This document shows, one piece after another, positions 8,738-17,589 of a stretch of DNA of 64,000 bases; the first letter of the stretch is position 1, and each line of letters opens with the position of its first letter. A program made the translations under genes and the position numbers. Source of the DNA: Billgrantia campisalis (GTDB lineage Bacteria; Pseudomonadota; Gammaproteobacteria; Pseudomonadales; Halomonadaceae); the NCBI RefSeq assembly GCF_022341425.1, contig NZ_JABFUC010000007.1, positions 1-64,000 of the forward strand. Direction: 5' to 3'. Under the pieces are notes generated by a model. It had not been told where the DNA came from. It did no database searches and saw only the letters and a list, made by a program, of their open reading frames with translations.

Positions 8738-11631
8738 GAGCCGTTCTCTCCCTGGGGCTGGCCCGGCGCCGCTGGCGTGGGCTGCTCGGCGAGGATATGC
8801 CCCAGCCACTGCCCGGCGCTTTGGGCCCAGCTCTGGTAAGGCATGGCGCGCGAGTCGCCTAGCTCGCCGGCCCGCCAGCGCCGCTGCCAGGCAGTCAGCG
8901 CTTGGGCCAGGTCTTCGGCGGTCTCGGCCGTGAAGTAGTCGGCGTGTTCGCCGGCCACCTCGCGGAACACCGGGATATCGCGTGCCAGGATGGGAATGCC
9001 GTGATGGGCGGCTTCGATCAGCGGCAGGCCGAAGCCCTCGCCCAGCGAAGCGGCCACCAGGCCGTCGCTTCCAGCATAGAGGCGCCGCAGCAGGGTATCG
9101 CTGGCGCCCTCCACCCAGAACAGGCGGCGATCGCGCCGGGGGTGGCGGGCGATTCGCTGCATGAGGTCGTCCACGTCCCAGCCCTGCTTGCCAACGATCA
9201 CCAGGTTCAGCTCGGCCCCGTCTTGCCAGCAGCGTTCCATGGCCTCCATGACCTGGCGATGGCCCTTGCGGGGCTCCACCGTGCCCACCACCAGCAGCGT
9301 GGCGCCGCTGGCCTGACCGATCTTCTCGAGCAGGCGCTGTTCGCCGCGCTGCAGCGGCTCGCCGGCGGCATGGCCCGAGAAATCGGCCCCCAGGTGAAAG
9401 TGACGCACCCAGGGCGGGTGGGGCAGCGCCAGCGCTTCCAGTTCGCCGCGCACATCGTCGGCCACGGTGGCCGAGACGGTGGTGATGCCGTCGGCCAGGC
9501 CAGCGATGGCCTCGAACCAGGCGCGCATGCGCGCCGGGGTGTCGTCCGGGAAGCAGTGCGGCAGCCGCAGGGGCAGCAGGTCGTGCACCGTGAAGTAGCA
9601 GCGCACTCCGCGGGCGCGCAGGCGCTCGAGGGCGTGGCCCGCCTGCTCCAGCAGGGGGGGCGCCCACTCGACGCTGACGTAGATGTCGCCGGGGCGCGCT
9701 TCGCAGGGGCGGTCCGGTGCCGGCGGCGCGATGCCCAGCTGGTCGCTGGCGAAGCCGCGCGCCAGGTGGAAGTCGTCGCCCCCCCAGCGGATCAGCTCGA
9801 CCCGCCAGCCCGGCGGCGGATGGCGCAGCAGCTCGTCGGCCAGCCGGCGGGTGACCCGCTCGATCCCGGTCTTGAGGTCGTGCCAGGCGATGGTGCTGAC
9901 GTCGAACAGGATGCGGGGTGGCTGGGCCGGGGCCAGGGTGTCGAGTTCGCACAGGGTGCGGGTGGCGCTTTTCAGCCGCGGTTCGTCGAGCTCGCGCAGC
10001 GCCTGGCAGGCGGCCAGGCGATCCAACCACTGCTCGGCACGCTGCCGGCGGGTCCCCCGGGCGAAGCCTTCGATGGCCTCGCGGTAGCGGGTGGCGATGC
10101 GCGGCGGGGCCAGCGCTTCGGCCACGAAGCCGCGTGCGGCCTGCCCAAGCGCCTGGCGCCGCTGTGGATCGTCGACCAGCGCCACCAGAGACTCGGAAAG
10201 CGCGTTCAGGTCGCACTGTTCGGGCAGCATCGCCACCGCCGATTCGGGCAATTCGGCGCTGCTGCCGTGGGCGTTGGCCACCACGGCCACCCCATGGGCC
10301 ATGGCATCGAAAATCGCCCCGGAGCTTTCGCCGCGAGAGTGCTGGCGCAGCTGGACGGCGATATCCGCGGCCTGCAGCCAGCGCAAATAGCGCTCACGGT
10401 CGACGAAGCCGGTGATGGTGACCCGGCCGACACGGGGATGACCGCGCAGACGCCGCTCGAGCCGACGGCCGAATTCGCCGCCATGCTGGGCCCCGACCAG
10501 CACCAGCTGGATGTCGGGATGCTCGCCCAGGGGGGTGTCGAGGATGGCCTCGACCAGCCGGTCGCTGAGCTTCTTGGGGTTGATGCCGCCGAAGCTGGCG
10601 ATCAGGCAGGTGTTCTCGGCCACTCCCAGCGCCTGGCGGGCCTGGCGCTTGAGCGCCGGGGTGATCTCGTCGGGCAGCTGGCGCAGATGGGGAATCACCG
10701 CCGCGGGCGCTCGTTCGGCATCCGGCCGCCAGTGGCGATCGAGGTCGCGGGCGAAGGCGGAGTGGACGATCAAGCCGGCGGCCTCTTGGGTCACGAAGCC
10801 GTTGACCGGGTAGTCTTCCGGGCCGCGTGGGAGCGGTTCTTTCTCGGGGTCGCGCTGGTGCAGGGCCAGCGACGCCGGGTAGCCATGGTCACTGAACAGC
10901 TGCTGGGCGAGGCCGTCCGGCCAGGCCTGGCTCTCCTGCATCCACCAGACGGCATCGAATAGATAGACGTCGTGCAGGACCACGCTGCCGGGGTGGCGCC
11001 TGAGCAGCGGGAACTGATAGGCATGATAGAGGGAGTTGCCCACCTGATAGAGCACCCGGTCGAACTCACGGGCTCGTTTGGCGAAGTCCGCGGTCTCGAT
11101 CACGGCATACCGCTCGGCCAGGCGCTCCTCCACGCTTGGCTGGTCGACCACCAGGGTGATCTCGTAATGCTCCGCCAGGTAGGGCAGCAGCTCGGCGCTG
11201 TAGTCGGCGATTCCGGTGGGCTGGGGGGGCAGCGGCGAGACGAAGGCGAGCCGCGGCCGCCGGTCGGGCTCGACCGCCGCTGTCTGCGGTTCGGCCACTG
11301 ACGCTTGCATGCCGAACCGAAGGCGCTGTCCGGCGTGGCCGTGGCATTCGAGGGTTTCCGGGCAGAGGCCCTCGATGGCGCGCTCCAGGGCGAGCCGCGC
11401 CAGCTCGCTTTCGGCGCCTCCCAGGGCGTCCAGGGCGGCCTCGTCCACCGAGAGAAGGGCGCTGGGTGGAAGCTGGTCTTCCAGTCGCTGCCGGATGGTG
11501 ATGAGGTCGGCGTGGCTGAAGCCGATAAGGATCCCGCTGTCGCCGGGGGACGCCTTCAGCGCATCGAGCCAGCCAGGGTCCTCGGCCAGCGGCCGGCCGG
11601 CGGGATTGTCGACGAGATAGCAGGTCGTCAT
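8731..11631 (-). CDS. Double-domain glycosyltransferase (two GT4 modules)
   Basis: 966 residues. The first GT4 module (about 125-500) begins with RLAFVSPLPPQPTGIADYSA and carries HSRGESSGAIFDAMAHGVAV. The second (about 570-940) begins with PRILFDVSTIAWHDLKTGIE and carries GEGFGLPLIEAAHHGIPILA, a good EX7E site. Two active sites in one chain suggest two successive transfers or a polymerising enzyme for the exported glycan. The start at 11631 gives an ATGA overlap with the small upstream gene; an upstream ATG at 11649 would add six residues and has no better ribosome site. Wzm follows with a 7-bp overlap. Confidence 0.88.
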   Translation of the reverse strand: MTTCYLVDNPAGRPLAEDPGWLDALKASPGDSGILIGFSHADLITIRQRLEDQLPPSALLSVDEAALDALGGAESELARLALERAIEGLCPETLECHGHAGQRLRFGMQASVAEPQTAAVEPDRRPRLAFVSPLPPQPTGIADYSAELLPYLAEHYEITLVVDQPSVEERLAERYAVIETADFAKRAREFDRVLYQVGNSLYHAYQFPLLRRHPGSVVLHDVYLFDAVWWMQESQAWPDGLAQQLFSDHGYPASLALHQRDPEKEPLPRGPEDYPVNGFVTQEAAGLIVHSAFARDLDRHWRPDAERAPAAVIPHLRQLPDEITPALKRQARQALGVAENTCLIASFGGINPKKLSDRLVEAILDTPLGEHPDIQLVLVGAQHGGEFGRRLERRLRGHPRVGRVTITGFVDRERYLRWLQAADIAVQLRQHSRGESSGAIFDAMAHGVAVVANAHGSSAELPESAVAMLPEQCDLNALSESLVALVDDPQRRQALGQAARGFVAEALAPPRIATRYREAIEGFARGTRRQRAEQWLDRLAACQALRELDEPRLKSATRTLCELDTLAPAQPPRILFDVSTIAWHDLKTGIERVTRRLADELLRHPPPGWRVELIRWGGDDFHLARGFASDQLGIAPPAPDRPCEARPGDIYVSVEWAPPLLEQAGHALERLRARGVRCYFTVHDLLPLRLPHCFPDDTPARMRAWFEAIAGLADGITTVSATVADDVRGELEALALPHPPWVRHFHLGADFSGHAAGEPLQRGEQRLLEKIGQASGATLLVVGTVEPRKGHRQVMEAMERCWQDGAELNLVIVGKQGWDVDDLMQRIARHPRRDRRLFWVEGASDTLLRRLYAGSDGLVAASLGEGFGLPLIEAAHHGIPILARDIPVFREVAGEHADYFTAETAEDLAQALTAWQRRWRAGELGDSRAMPYQSWAQSAGQWLGHILAEQPTPAAPGQPQGENGSC

Positions 11632-11882
11632 GGTGAGGGGCGGTTCCATCGCTGTTGCAGGTCGTCCAGCAGCCGCTGCTGCCGCTCGCCACGGGTATCG
11701 AAGGCATTGGTCACCGGCTGGGCGCTGGGCGCTCGCCAGCTTCCGCCGTGCATGATGCGCAGCACCAGGCCGCGCAGCCGGGGAAAATGGCTGAGAACGC
11801 GTTGGCCGATGAGCTTGAGACGGGGAATTCGTACCAGCCGATTCAGCAGGCGGGCAACGAGTCGGCGCAGTTGGCGCTTCAT
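11628..11882 (-). CDS. Small basic hypothetical protein in the glycan operon
   Basis: 84 residues, strongly basic in its first 50, with a leucine-arginine pattern (RLVARLLNRLVRIPRLKLIG) that could form an amphipathic helix lying on the membrane. It overlaps both neighbours by ATGA-type junctions, which strongly supports real translation. I do not recognise a family. Similar basic stretches occur inside some glycosyltransferases of ABC-type O-antigen loci, so it may be a membrane-tethering piece split off as its own gene; that is a guess. Confidence 0.7.
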   Translation of the reverse strand: MKRQLRRLVARLLNRLVRIPRLKLIGQRVLSHFPRLRGLVLRIMHGGSWRAPSAQPVTNAFDTRGERQQRLLDDLQQRWNRPSP

Positions 11883-13090
11883 GACGTCGGCTCCTTGTTG
11901 TCTCGGTAGTTCGGAACGACAGCGTCGGTTTCGCTCTGGTCGGCTTCCAGCAGACTCATCCAGCGCTCCCAGAAGCCCGTGGGAGCGAAGCGCTCGGCCT
12001 GGCGACGACAGGCGTGGGGATCATACCGGCGCTGCTCGAAGCGCGCGAGTGCCTCGCTTAGCGAGGCGGCGGACTGCTGGTGAAAGAACAGGCCGGTGGC
12101 CTGGGCATCCGGCGTTTCGCGAACGGTTTCCAGGGCGCCGCCACGGCCGTAGGCAATCACCGGGGTGCCGCAGGCCTGGGCCTCCAGGGGCATGATGCCG
12201 AAGTCTTCGTCGGCGGCGAACACGAAGCCCCGGGCGCGGGCCATCAGTTCACGCAGGGCGGGGTCGGGCTGGAAGCCGAGCAGTTCGATATTGGGGCAGC
12301 CCCGGGCCAGGGCGGCCAGGCGACCCCGCTCCGGGCCATCCCCCACCACCTTGAGGCGCCGCTCCGGCATATCGCGGAAGGCGCGGATAATCAGGTCGAG
12401 GCGCTTGTAGGCCACCAGCCGCGAGGCCGCCAGATAGTAGTCTTCACGGGCCCCGTCGTTGGGCGTGAAGGCGTCGAGGTCCACCGGGGGGTGAATCACC
12501 GACGCCCCGCGGCCGTAATACTTGGCGATGCGCCGGGAGACGTTGGCGGAGTTGGCCACGAAGCGATCCACCTGGCTGGCGGTGAAGTGGTCCCATTGAC
12601 GCAGCCGACCCAGGGTGCGACGCACCAGGGCCTCCATGCCCGGAAGCCGGAAGTGCGCATCGACCAGGTAGGCTTCCTTCATGTCCCAGGCGTAGCGCAT
12701 CGGTGTGTGGCAGTAGCAGAGGTGGCGCTGGCCGGAGTGGGTGATCACACCCTTGGCGACGCAGTGGCTGGAGGAGATGACGAGATCGAAGTCGCGCAGG
12801 TCGAACTGCTCGATGGCGTAGGGCATCAGCGGCAGGTAGTGCCGGTAGTATCGCCGCGCCAGGGGCATCCGCTGGATCAGGCTGGTGTGCACGCGGTGCT
12901 TGTCCAGCCTGCCGCGATGCGCTTGCGGCAGGAAATCCACCAGGGTGAAGACTTCGGCGCCGGGAAAGGCTTGCAGCAGGGCGTCGAGCACCTTTTCGGC
13001 CCCGCCGGACACCACCAGCCAGTCGTGGACGATGGCGATGCGTCGTGCCCCGCCCCAGTGCCGCAGACGCTCGAGGGCGTTCTCACTCAT
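11879..13090 (-). CDS. Glycosyltransferase, GT4 family
   Basis: 403 residues with RIAIVHDWLVVSGGAEKVL at the N-terminus, the donor-half motifs YYLAASRLVAYKRLDLIIRA and LKVVGDGPERGRL, and the EX7E-type site DEDFGIMPLEAQACGTPVI. This resembles the mannosyltransferase-like GT4 group, which would fit the manC gene just upstream, but the donor is inferred from context only. The open frame runs about 68 codons further upstream over manC. The ATG at 13090 overlaps the manC stop as ATGA and matches family N-termini, so it is the chosen start. Confidence 0.92.
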   Translation of the reverse strand: MSENALERLRHWGGARRIAIVHDWLVVSGGAEKVLDALLQAFPGAEVFTLVDFLPQAHRGRLDKHRVHTSLIQRMPLARRYYRHYLPLMPYAIEQFDLRDFDLVISSSHCVAKGVITHSGQRHLCYCHTPMRYAWDMKEAYLVDAHFRLPGMEALVRRTLGRLRQWDHFTASQVDRFVANSANVSRRIAKYYGRGASVIHPPVDLDAFTPNDGAREDYYLAASRLVAYKRLDLIIRAFRDMPERRLKVVGDGPERGRLAALARGCPNIELLGFQPDPALRELMARARGFVFAADEDFGIMPLEAQACGTPVIAYGRGGALETVRETPDAQATGLFFHQQSAASLSEALARFEQRRYDPHACRRQAERFAPTGFWERWMSLLEADQSETDAVVPNYRDNKEPTS

Positions 13091-14550
13091 TCTTGCGCGG
13101 CTCCACGGGACTCGGGGACGCGCCCGTAGGCGTCGTCGAAGCGTACGATGTCGTCCTCGCCCAGGTAGCAGCCGGTCTGCACCTCGATCAGGCGCAGCGG
13201 AATGACGCCGGGATTCTCCAGGCGGTGCACCGTGCCCAGGGGAATGTAGGTGGATTCGTCCTCGCTGAGCAGAAAGCTGCGCAAGTGCTCGCAATCGCCA
13301 TGCCCATCGCCCAGGGTGACCCTGGCGGTGCCGGCGACCACGATCCAGTGTTCGGCACGGTGGTGATGCATCTGCAGCGACAGCTTGGCGCCCGGCTTGA
13401 CGACGATCTCCTTTACCTGGAAACCTTCGTTGAGCACCATGGTGCGGTAGTGCCCCCAGGGGCGATAGACCTGCGGCAGCGCCTGGCTCTCGCAGCGCCC
13501 ACTCGCCTTCAGGGCTTCCACGATATGCTTGGTCTCCTGAGCGCGGGAGCGGTGGGCGACCAGCACGGCGTCTTCGGTTTCCACTACCACCAGATCCTGC
13601 ACGCCCACCGTGGCGACCAGCCGCGACTGGCTGTGGATCAGGCTGTCATGGGTGTCATGCAGCAGCACATCGCCCTGGACGGCGTTGCCGCAGGCGGCGG
13701 GGTCGGACTTGAGCGCGAAGATCGCATCCCAGGCGCCGATATCGCTCCAGCCGGGGTCCATGGGCACCACGGCGGCTCGATGGGTTTTCTCCATGACCGC
13801 GTAGTCGATCGACTCGCTGCGGCAGGCGCCGAACGCCTCGCCGTCGACTCTCAGGAAGTCCAGGTCCTCGCGGCGCCCGGCATAGGCCGCCAGGCAGGCG
13901 CTGTGTATGTCCGGCGCCTGGGCCTTCAGCTCCTCGAGATAGCGTTCGGCGGAGAACAGGAAGATGCCACTGTTCCAGAGGTAGTCGCCGCTGTCGAGAT
14001 AGGCCTGGGCGCGATCGCGATCCGGCTTTTCGACGAAGGCGTCGACACGGTAGCCCGTGCCCAGCATCTCGCCGCGGCGAATGTACCCGTAGCCGGTATG
14101 GGGACTGGCCGGCTGGATACCGAAAGTGACCAGTTGCCCCTCTTCGGCGAGTTCCCTGCCCTGCTCGATCGCCGCCAGGAAGGCCGCCCGGCGCTCGATC
14201 ACGTGGTCGGCCGGCATGACCAGCAACAGGCTGGTGGGGTCGCTTTCGCTGGCGGCCAAGGCGGCCAGGGCCAGCGCCGGGGCCGTATTGCGCCCGAAGG
14301 GCTCGAGCATGATGCGCGCGGAGGACACGCCCAGGGAGTGAAGCTGCTCGGCCACCAGGAAACGGTGGGCTTCATTGCACACGATTAGCGGTGGCAGCGC
14401 CCCTTCAACCCCTTCCAACCTGAGAGCGGCTTCCTGGAGCAGGCTGTGCTGCGCCGAGTTGAGACGCTGAAACTGTTTGGGGTAGTGCTCACGTGAAACG
14501 GGCCAAAGCCGGGAGCCAGAGCCGCCAGACAGGATGACGGGCAGTATCAT
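13087..14550 (-). CDS. manC: Mannose-1-phosphate guanylyltransferase / mannose-6-phosphate isomerase
   Basis: 487 residues, the usual length of the bifunctional ManC/AlgA family. The nucleotidyltransferase half starts MILPVILSGGSGSRLWPVSR with YPKQF, and contains MPADHVIE and FVEKPD. The C-terminal cupin half has KLSLQMHHHRAEHWIVV, the metal-binding isomerase region. It makes GDP-mannose from fructose-6-phosphate via mannose-6-P and mannose-1-P; a phosphomannomutase would be needed from elsewhere. The ATG at 14550 has a strong AGGAGG four bases upstream, which decides the start over a longer frame. A 147-bp gap separates it from the sugar transferase upstream. Confidence 0.96.
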   Translation of the reverse strand: MILPVILSGGSGSRLWPVSREHYPKQFQRLNSAQHSLLQEAALRLEGVEGALPPLIVCNEAHRFLVAEQLHSLGVSSARIMLEPFGRNTAPALALAALAASESDPTSLLLVMPADHVIERRAAFLAAIEQGRELAEEGQLVTFGIQPASPHTGYGYIRRGEMLGTGYRVDAFVEKPDRDRAQAYLDSGDYLWNSGIFLFSAERYLEELKAQAPDIHSACLAAYAGRREDLDFLRVDGEAFGACRSESIDYAVMEKTHRAAVVPMDPGWSDIGAWDAIFALKSDPAACGNAVQGDVLLHDTHDSLIHSQSRLVATVGVQDLVVVETEDAVLVAHRSRAQETKHIVEALKASGRCESQALPQVYRPWGHYRTMVLNEGFQVKEIVVKPGAKLSLQMHHHRAEHWIVVAGTARVTLGDGHGDCEHLRSFLLSEDESTYIPLGTVHRLENPGVIPLRLIEVQTGCYLGEDDIVRFDDAYGRVPESRGAAQE

Positions 14551-14697
14551 GGGTCCTCCTTGAGGTGTTGACGTATCGGCGTTCCCAGCGTGCTCATAGC
14601 CGCTCTTCGGCGACCTAAAAGGGGTTGGCGATGATAACACTTGGCAAGCACGGCGACACCCGCCCGACAACCTCTCCCTCGACGGGCCTAGGTCCGC

Positions 14698-16086
14698 CTA
14701 GCGCTGGCGGTTGACGAAACCCCGCGTAATCGTCATGGCCAGTATCTTGAGGTCGAGACCCAGCGACCAGTTGTCGATGTAGTGGATATCGTACTCTACC
14801 CGCTTGCGCATCAGCTCGATGCTATCCGTGATGCCGCGCAGGCCGTTGACCTGCGCCCAACCGGTCATGCCCGGCTTGACCCGGTGACGCTGCATGTAGC
14901 TGTCGATGAGGTCTTTATAGTGATCGTTGTGGTCCATCGCATGGGGCCTTGGCCCGACGAGCGACATGCGCCCCTGCAGGACATTGAAGAGCTGGGGAAG
15001 CTCGTCGAGACTGGTGCGCCGCAGGAAGGCCCCCAGCGAGGTGATCCGCGGGTCGAGGTGGCACGCCTGCGGGGTGCACTGGGCGTCATCCGCCACCATG
15101 GTGCGAAATTTGTAGATACGAAAGCGCTTGCCGTCCAGGCCATGACGATACTGCTTGAACAGTACCGCACCGCCCATTTTCCAGCGAATCACCGCCGCCA
15201 CGACCGCCATCACCGGCAGGAACAGCAAGAACAGCGCCAGCCCCAGAACGCGATCCTCCACCGCCTTGACCAGGCGCATGGGCCCGTTGAGCGGCGAGTG
15301 GTTGAGGTCCAGCGAGTACATGTTGGCAACCTGCGCCACGCGATGGTTGAGCAGGCGCACGTCGGTCAGGTCGGGGAAGTAGCGTATGTCGACAGGCACG
15401 GCCATGAGCACATTGGCCAGGCGCTTGACGGTGTCGCCTTCGCTGAGGGGATAGCTGAGCCAGATTTCGTCGAAATCGCGCTTGAAGATGCTTTGCCTGG
15501 CCAGCGCCTCGACTCGGCTGTGAACGTCGGCGCCCCCGGGTTCGCCGGGGCCCTGGCCTTCATCGGTGATTGCCTGAGTGATGCGATAGCCAATGTGCGG
15601 CAAATCGGCGAGACGCCGCTGCACGCGTTCACGGTTGGCCCGTGTGCCAATCAGCAACACCCGCTTTTGGTTGTGCCCGCTGGCTCGCAGCTGGCGCAGC
15701 ACGACGTGCAGCAGGCCGCGAAGCAGCAGACCCGCGGCAAGCACGGCCAGCGAGGCCGCCGCCATCCAACCGCGAGAGAAAATCACCGCGCTCTGGGTCA
15801 TCACCAGGAACAGGCTGAGCAGGCCAATGGTCAGTATCCAGGCGGCGGCGTAAACGCCGAGCATGCGGGAGAGACTGCGACCCCGCCAAGGCTGATAAAG
15901 CCCTAGCAGCTCACCACAGGCAGGCAGCAGCAGGCTGCCAACCAGGATCAGCAGCGGGTATTCGATGCCCTGGGTATGCTCCAGCCCGGGCATCAAGTAC
16001 TGCAGGCCAAAAGCGACTGCCAGGGCAAGGGAGGCATCGAAGCAGCGCATGCCGCGGCGCAGCCAGTCGCTGGTCATGGTGGCCAT
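14698..16086 (-). CDS. Polyprenyl-phosphate sugar-1-phosphate transferase (WcaJ-like)
   Basis: 462 residues. Four to five hydrophobic segments fill the first 140 residues, followed by a Rossmann-like cytosolic part ([16 protein letters not shown]), another membrane segment ([20 protein letters not shown]) and the catalytic C-terminal domain with [39 protein letters not shown] and [16 protein letters not shown]. It loads the first sugar-phosphate onto undecaprenyl phosphate; glucose-1-P is usual for this group but not provable here. It lies 12 bp after the TolC-like gene, linking the secretion and glycan parts of the row. Confidence 0.92.
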   Translation of the reverse strand: MATMTSDWLRRGMRCFDASLALAVAFGLQYLMPGLEHTQGIEYPLLILVGSLLLPACGELLGLYQPWRGRSLSRMLGVYAAAWILTIGLLSLFLVMTQSAVIFSRGWMAAASLAVLAAGLLLRGLLHVVLRQLRASGHNQKRVLLIGTRANRERVQRRLADLPHIGYRITQAITDEGQGPGEPGGADVHSRVEALARQSIFKRDFDEIWLSYPLSEGDTVKRLANVLMAVPVDIRYFPDLTDVRLLNHRVAQVANMYSLDLNHSPLNGPMRLVKAVEDRVLGLALFLLFLPVMAVVAAVIRWKMGGAVLFKQYRHGLDGKRFRIYKFRTMVADDAQCTPQACHLDPRITSLGAFLRRTSLDELPQLFNVLQGRMSLVGPRPHAMDHNDHYKDLIDSYMQRHRVKPGMTGWAQVNGLRGITDSIELMRKRVEYDIHYIDNWSLGLDLKILAMTITRGFVNRQR

Positions 16087-16098
16087 TGTCCAGGGCGT

Positions 16099-17589
16099 TC
16101 AGTCGGCGGTGTCAGTAATGCTAGCGAGAAGCTGCATGGCCTGTTGCATGTCATCACTGCGAAGCTCGCCCACCGCTGCCTTGAGCGCGAGCTGGTCGAG
16201 CACATAGCGCCCGATGGTATCCACGTAGCGAATCCGCTGGTCGTACAGGCTGGCACGGGCATCCAGCACATCCACCAGGTCGCGCAACCCGAGCTGCTCA
16301 CCGCGTTCGGCGGCCTGCAAAAACAGTTCGCTGGAGGCGACCGACTCGCCCAGGGCCTGTAGCTGCCTGACGCTGCCGTTGAGCGAGCGAATCCGCTGGC
16401 GGACCTCCTGCCCGGCGAGGTTGAGTTCGTGGGCAACGCCTTCTTCGGCGGCACGGGCATTGAGATCGGCCTGGCGAACGCTCGCGGAGGTGAACCCCCC
16501 CCGATAGAGCGGCACGCTGAGCTCAACGCTGGCACGGTAGTCTTCGCTGGAACGCAGCTCATCGTCGCTTTCGCGATCGGAGTAGCTCAGGTTGAGGTTG
16601 ACTTCGGGAAAGTAGCCGCCGCGACGCATGCTGGAGTCAGCCTGGTTGACGCGCTGCTGCTCGCGGGCAAGCCTGACCCGAGGGTTGTTGGCGGTGCGCT
16701 TCAGCCAGTCCTCGATGTCGCCCCAATCCTGCTGCACCGACGCCGATACGACGTCGCCCAGCTGAAAACCGCTGAAGTCGGGAAGCTCTCCGGTCAGGCG
16801 TTCGAGCAGGGTCAAGGCGTTACCGAGTTCGTTCTCGGCCATGACGGCATCGCTGATGGCCTGGTCGAGCCGCGATCGCGCTTCGAGCAGGTTGATGCGG
16901 TCACCGACCCCCAGGTCATAGGCTCGCTGCGCCTGGCGTACCTGAAGCTCCAGGGACTCTTTCTGGGCTTCCAGCAGGCCGAGTCTTCGTGATGCCAGGT
17001 AGGCGTTCACATAGGCTTCGGCGACCTGCAGCGCCAGGTCACTTTCGGCCACTGCCAGCTGCAGTTCGGAGACGCTGACCTGGGCGCGGGCACGATCCAT
17101 GCCGCGCCACCGCTCCAGGCTGAACAGCGGTTGCTGAACCTGCACCTGCCAATGGTGCTCATTGATCTCGCCGGGGCGGACGTTCTGCTGCTCCGGCGGC
17201 ACGTCAGGGTCGAGTTCCGTCTGGATATTGGTGGAGTCCTGCCACAGGTAGCCGCCGCTGGCGGTCACCTGGGGCAACAGCTGGGACCGCGCCAGCGGGA
17301 CTTCTTCCCGGGTCGCCTCAACTTCGAAGCGCTGCCGGGAGAGGTCGGCGTCATACTCCAGCGAGCGCTGGAAAAGGCGCGGCAAGGAGGGAAGCGCACG
17401 GGCGCTTTCCGCGCCCGAACTCTCGCCGAGGGCGGCCAGCTCCGCCATCGCCTGCTCGCCGGCGGGTATGTCCGCTTCCTGCCCCGACGTTTCCGCATGG
17501 CCGGGCACTGCCAGTGCAACGCTCAGCAGGAGTAGTCCGCTGAGGCAACTCTGCCTGTTGATGAATCGCTTGGGCGGGGTGCCGAACAT
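16099..17589 (-). CDS. TolC-type outer-membrane channel of a type I secretion system
   Basis: 496 residues. An N-terminal signal peptide ends near PGHAETSG. The mature part has the two internally similar coiled-coil halves of TolC proteins (LFQRSLEYDADLSRQRFEVE near the first, VPLYRGGFTSASVRQADLNA in the second). It should form the outer-membrane tunnel joined to the HlyD-type adaptor encoded directly upstream. Start chosen at 17589: its ATG shares a base with the hlyD-like stop (TGATG) and has GGGAGG upstream; a TTG one codon earlier is less likely. Confidence 0.93.
   Translation of the reverse strand: MFGTPPKRFINRQSCLSGLLLLSVALAVPGHAETSGQEADIPAGEQAMAELAALGESSGAESARALPSLPRLFQRSLEYDADLSRQRFEVEATREEVPLARSQLLPQVTASGGYLWQDSTNIQTELDPDVPPEQQNVRPGEINEHHWQVQVQQPLFSLERWRGMDRARAQVSVSELQLAVAESDLALQVAEAYVNAYLASRRLGLLEAQKESLELQVRQAQRAYDLGVGDRINLLEARSRLDQAISDAVMAENELGNALTLLERLTGELPDFSGFQLGDVVSASVQQDWGDIEDWLKRTANNPRVRLAREQQRVNQADSSMRRGGYFPEVNLNLSYSDRESDDELRSSEDYRASVELSVPLYRGGFTSASVRQADLNARAAEEGVAHELNLAGQEVRQRIRSLNGSVRQLQALGESVASSELFLQAAERGEQLGLRDLVDVLDARASLYDQRIRYVDTIGRYVLDQLALKAAVGELRSDDMQQAMQLLASITDTAD

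Noticed and set aside
8738..10216. Upstream extension of the wzm frame to 764 codons
   Set aside because: The extra part is arginine- and proline-rich out-of-frame reading of the double GT4 gene; wzm has a coupled ATG at 8737 and normal length from there.
8902..10962. 686-codon plus-strand frame, and similar long frames over 12080-14388 and 53552-56592
   Set aside because: All are antisense shadows of high-GC genes with clear catalytic motifs on the minus strand.
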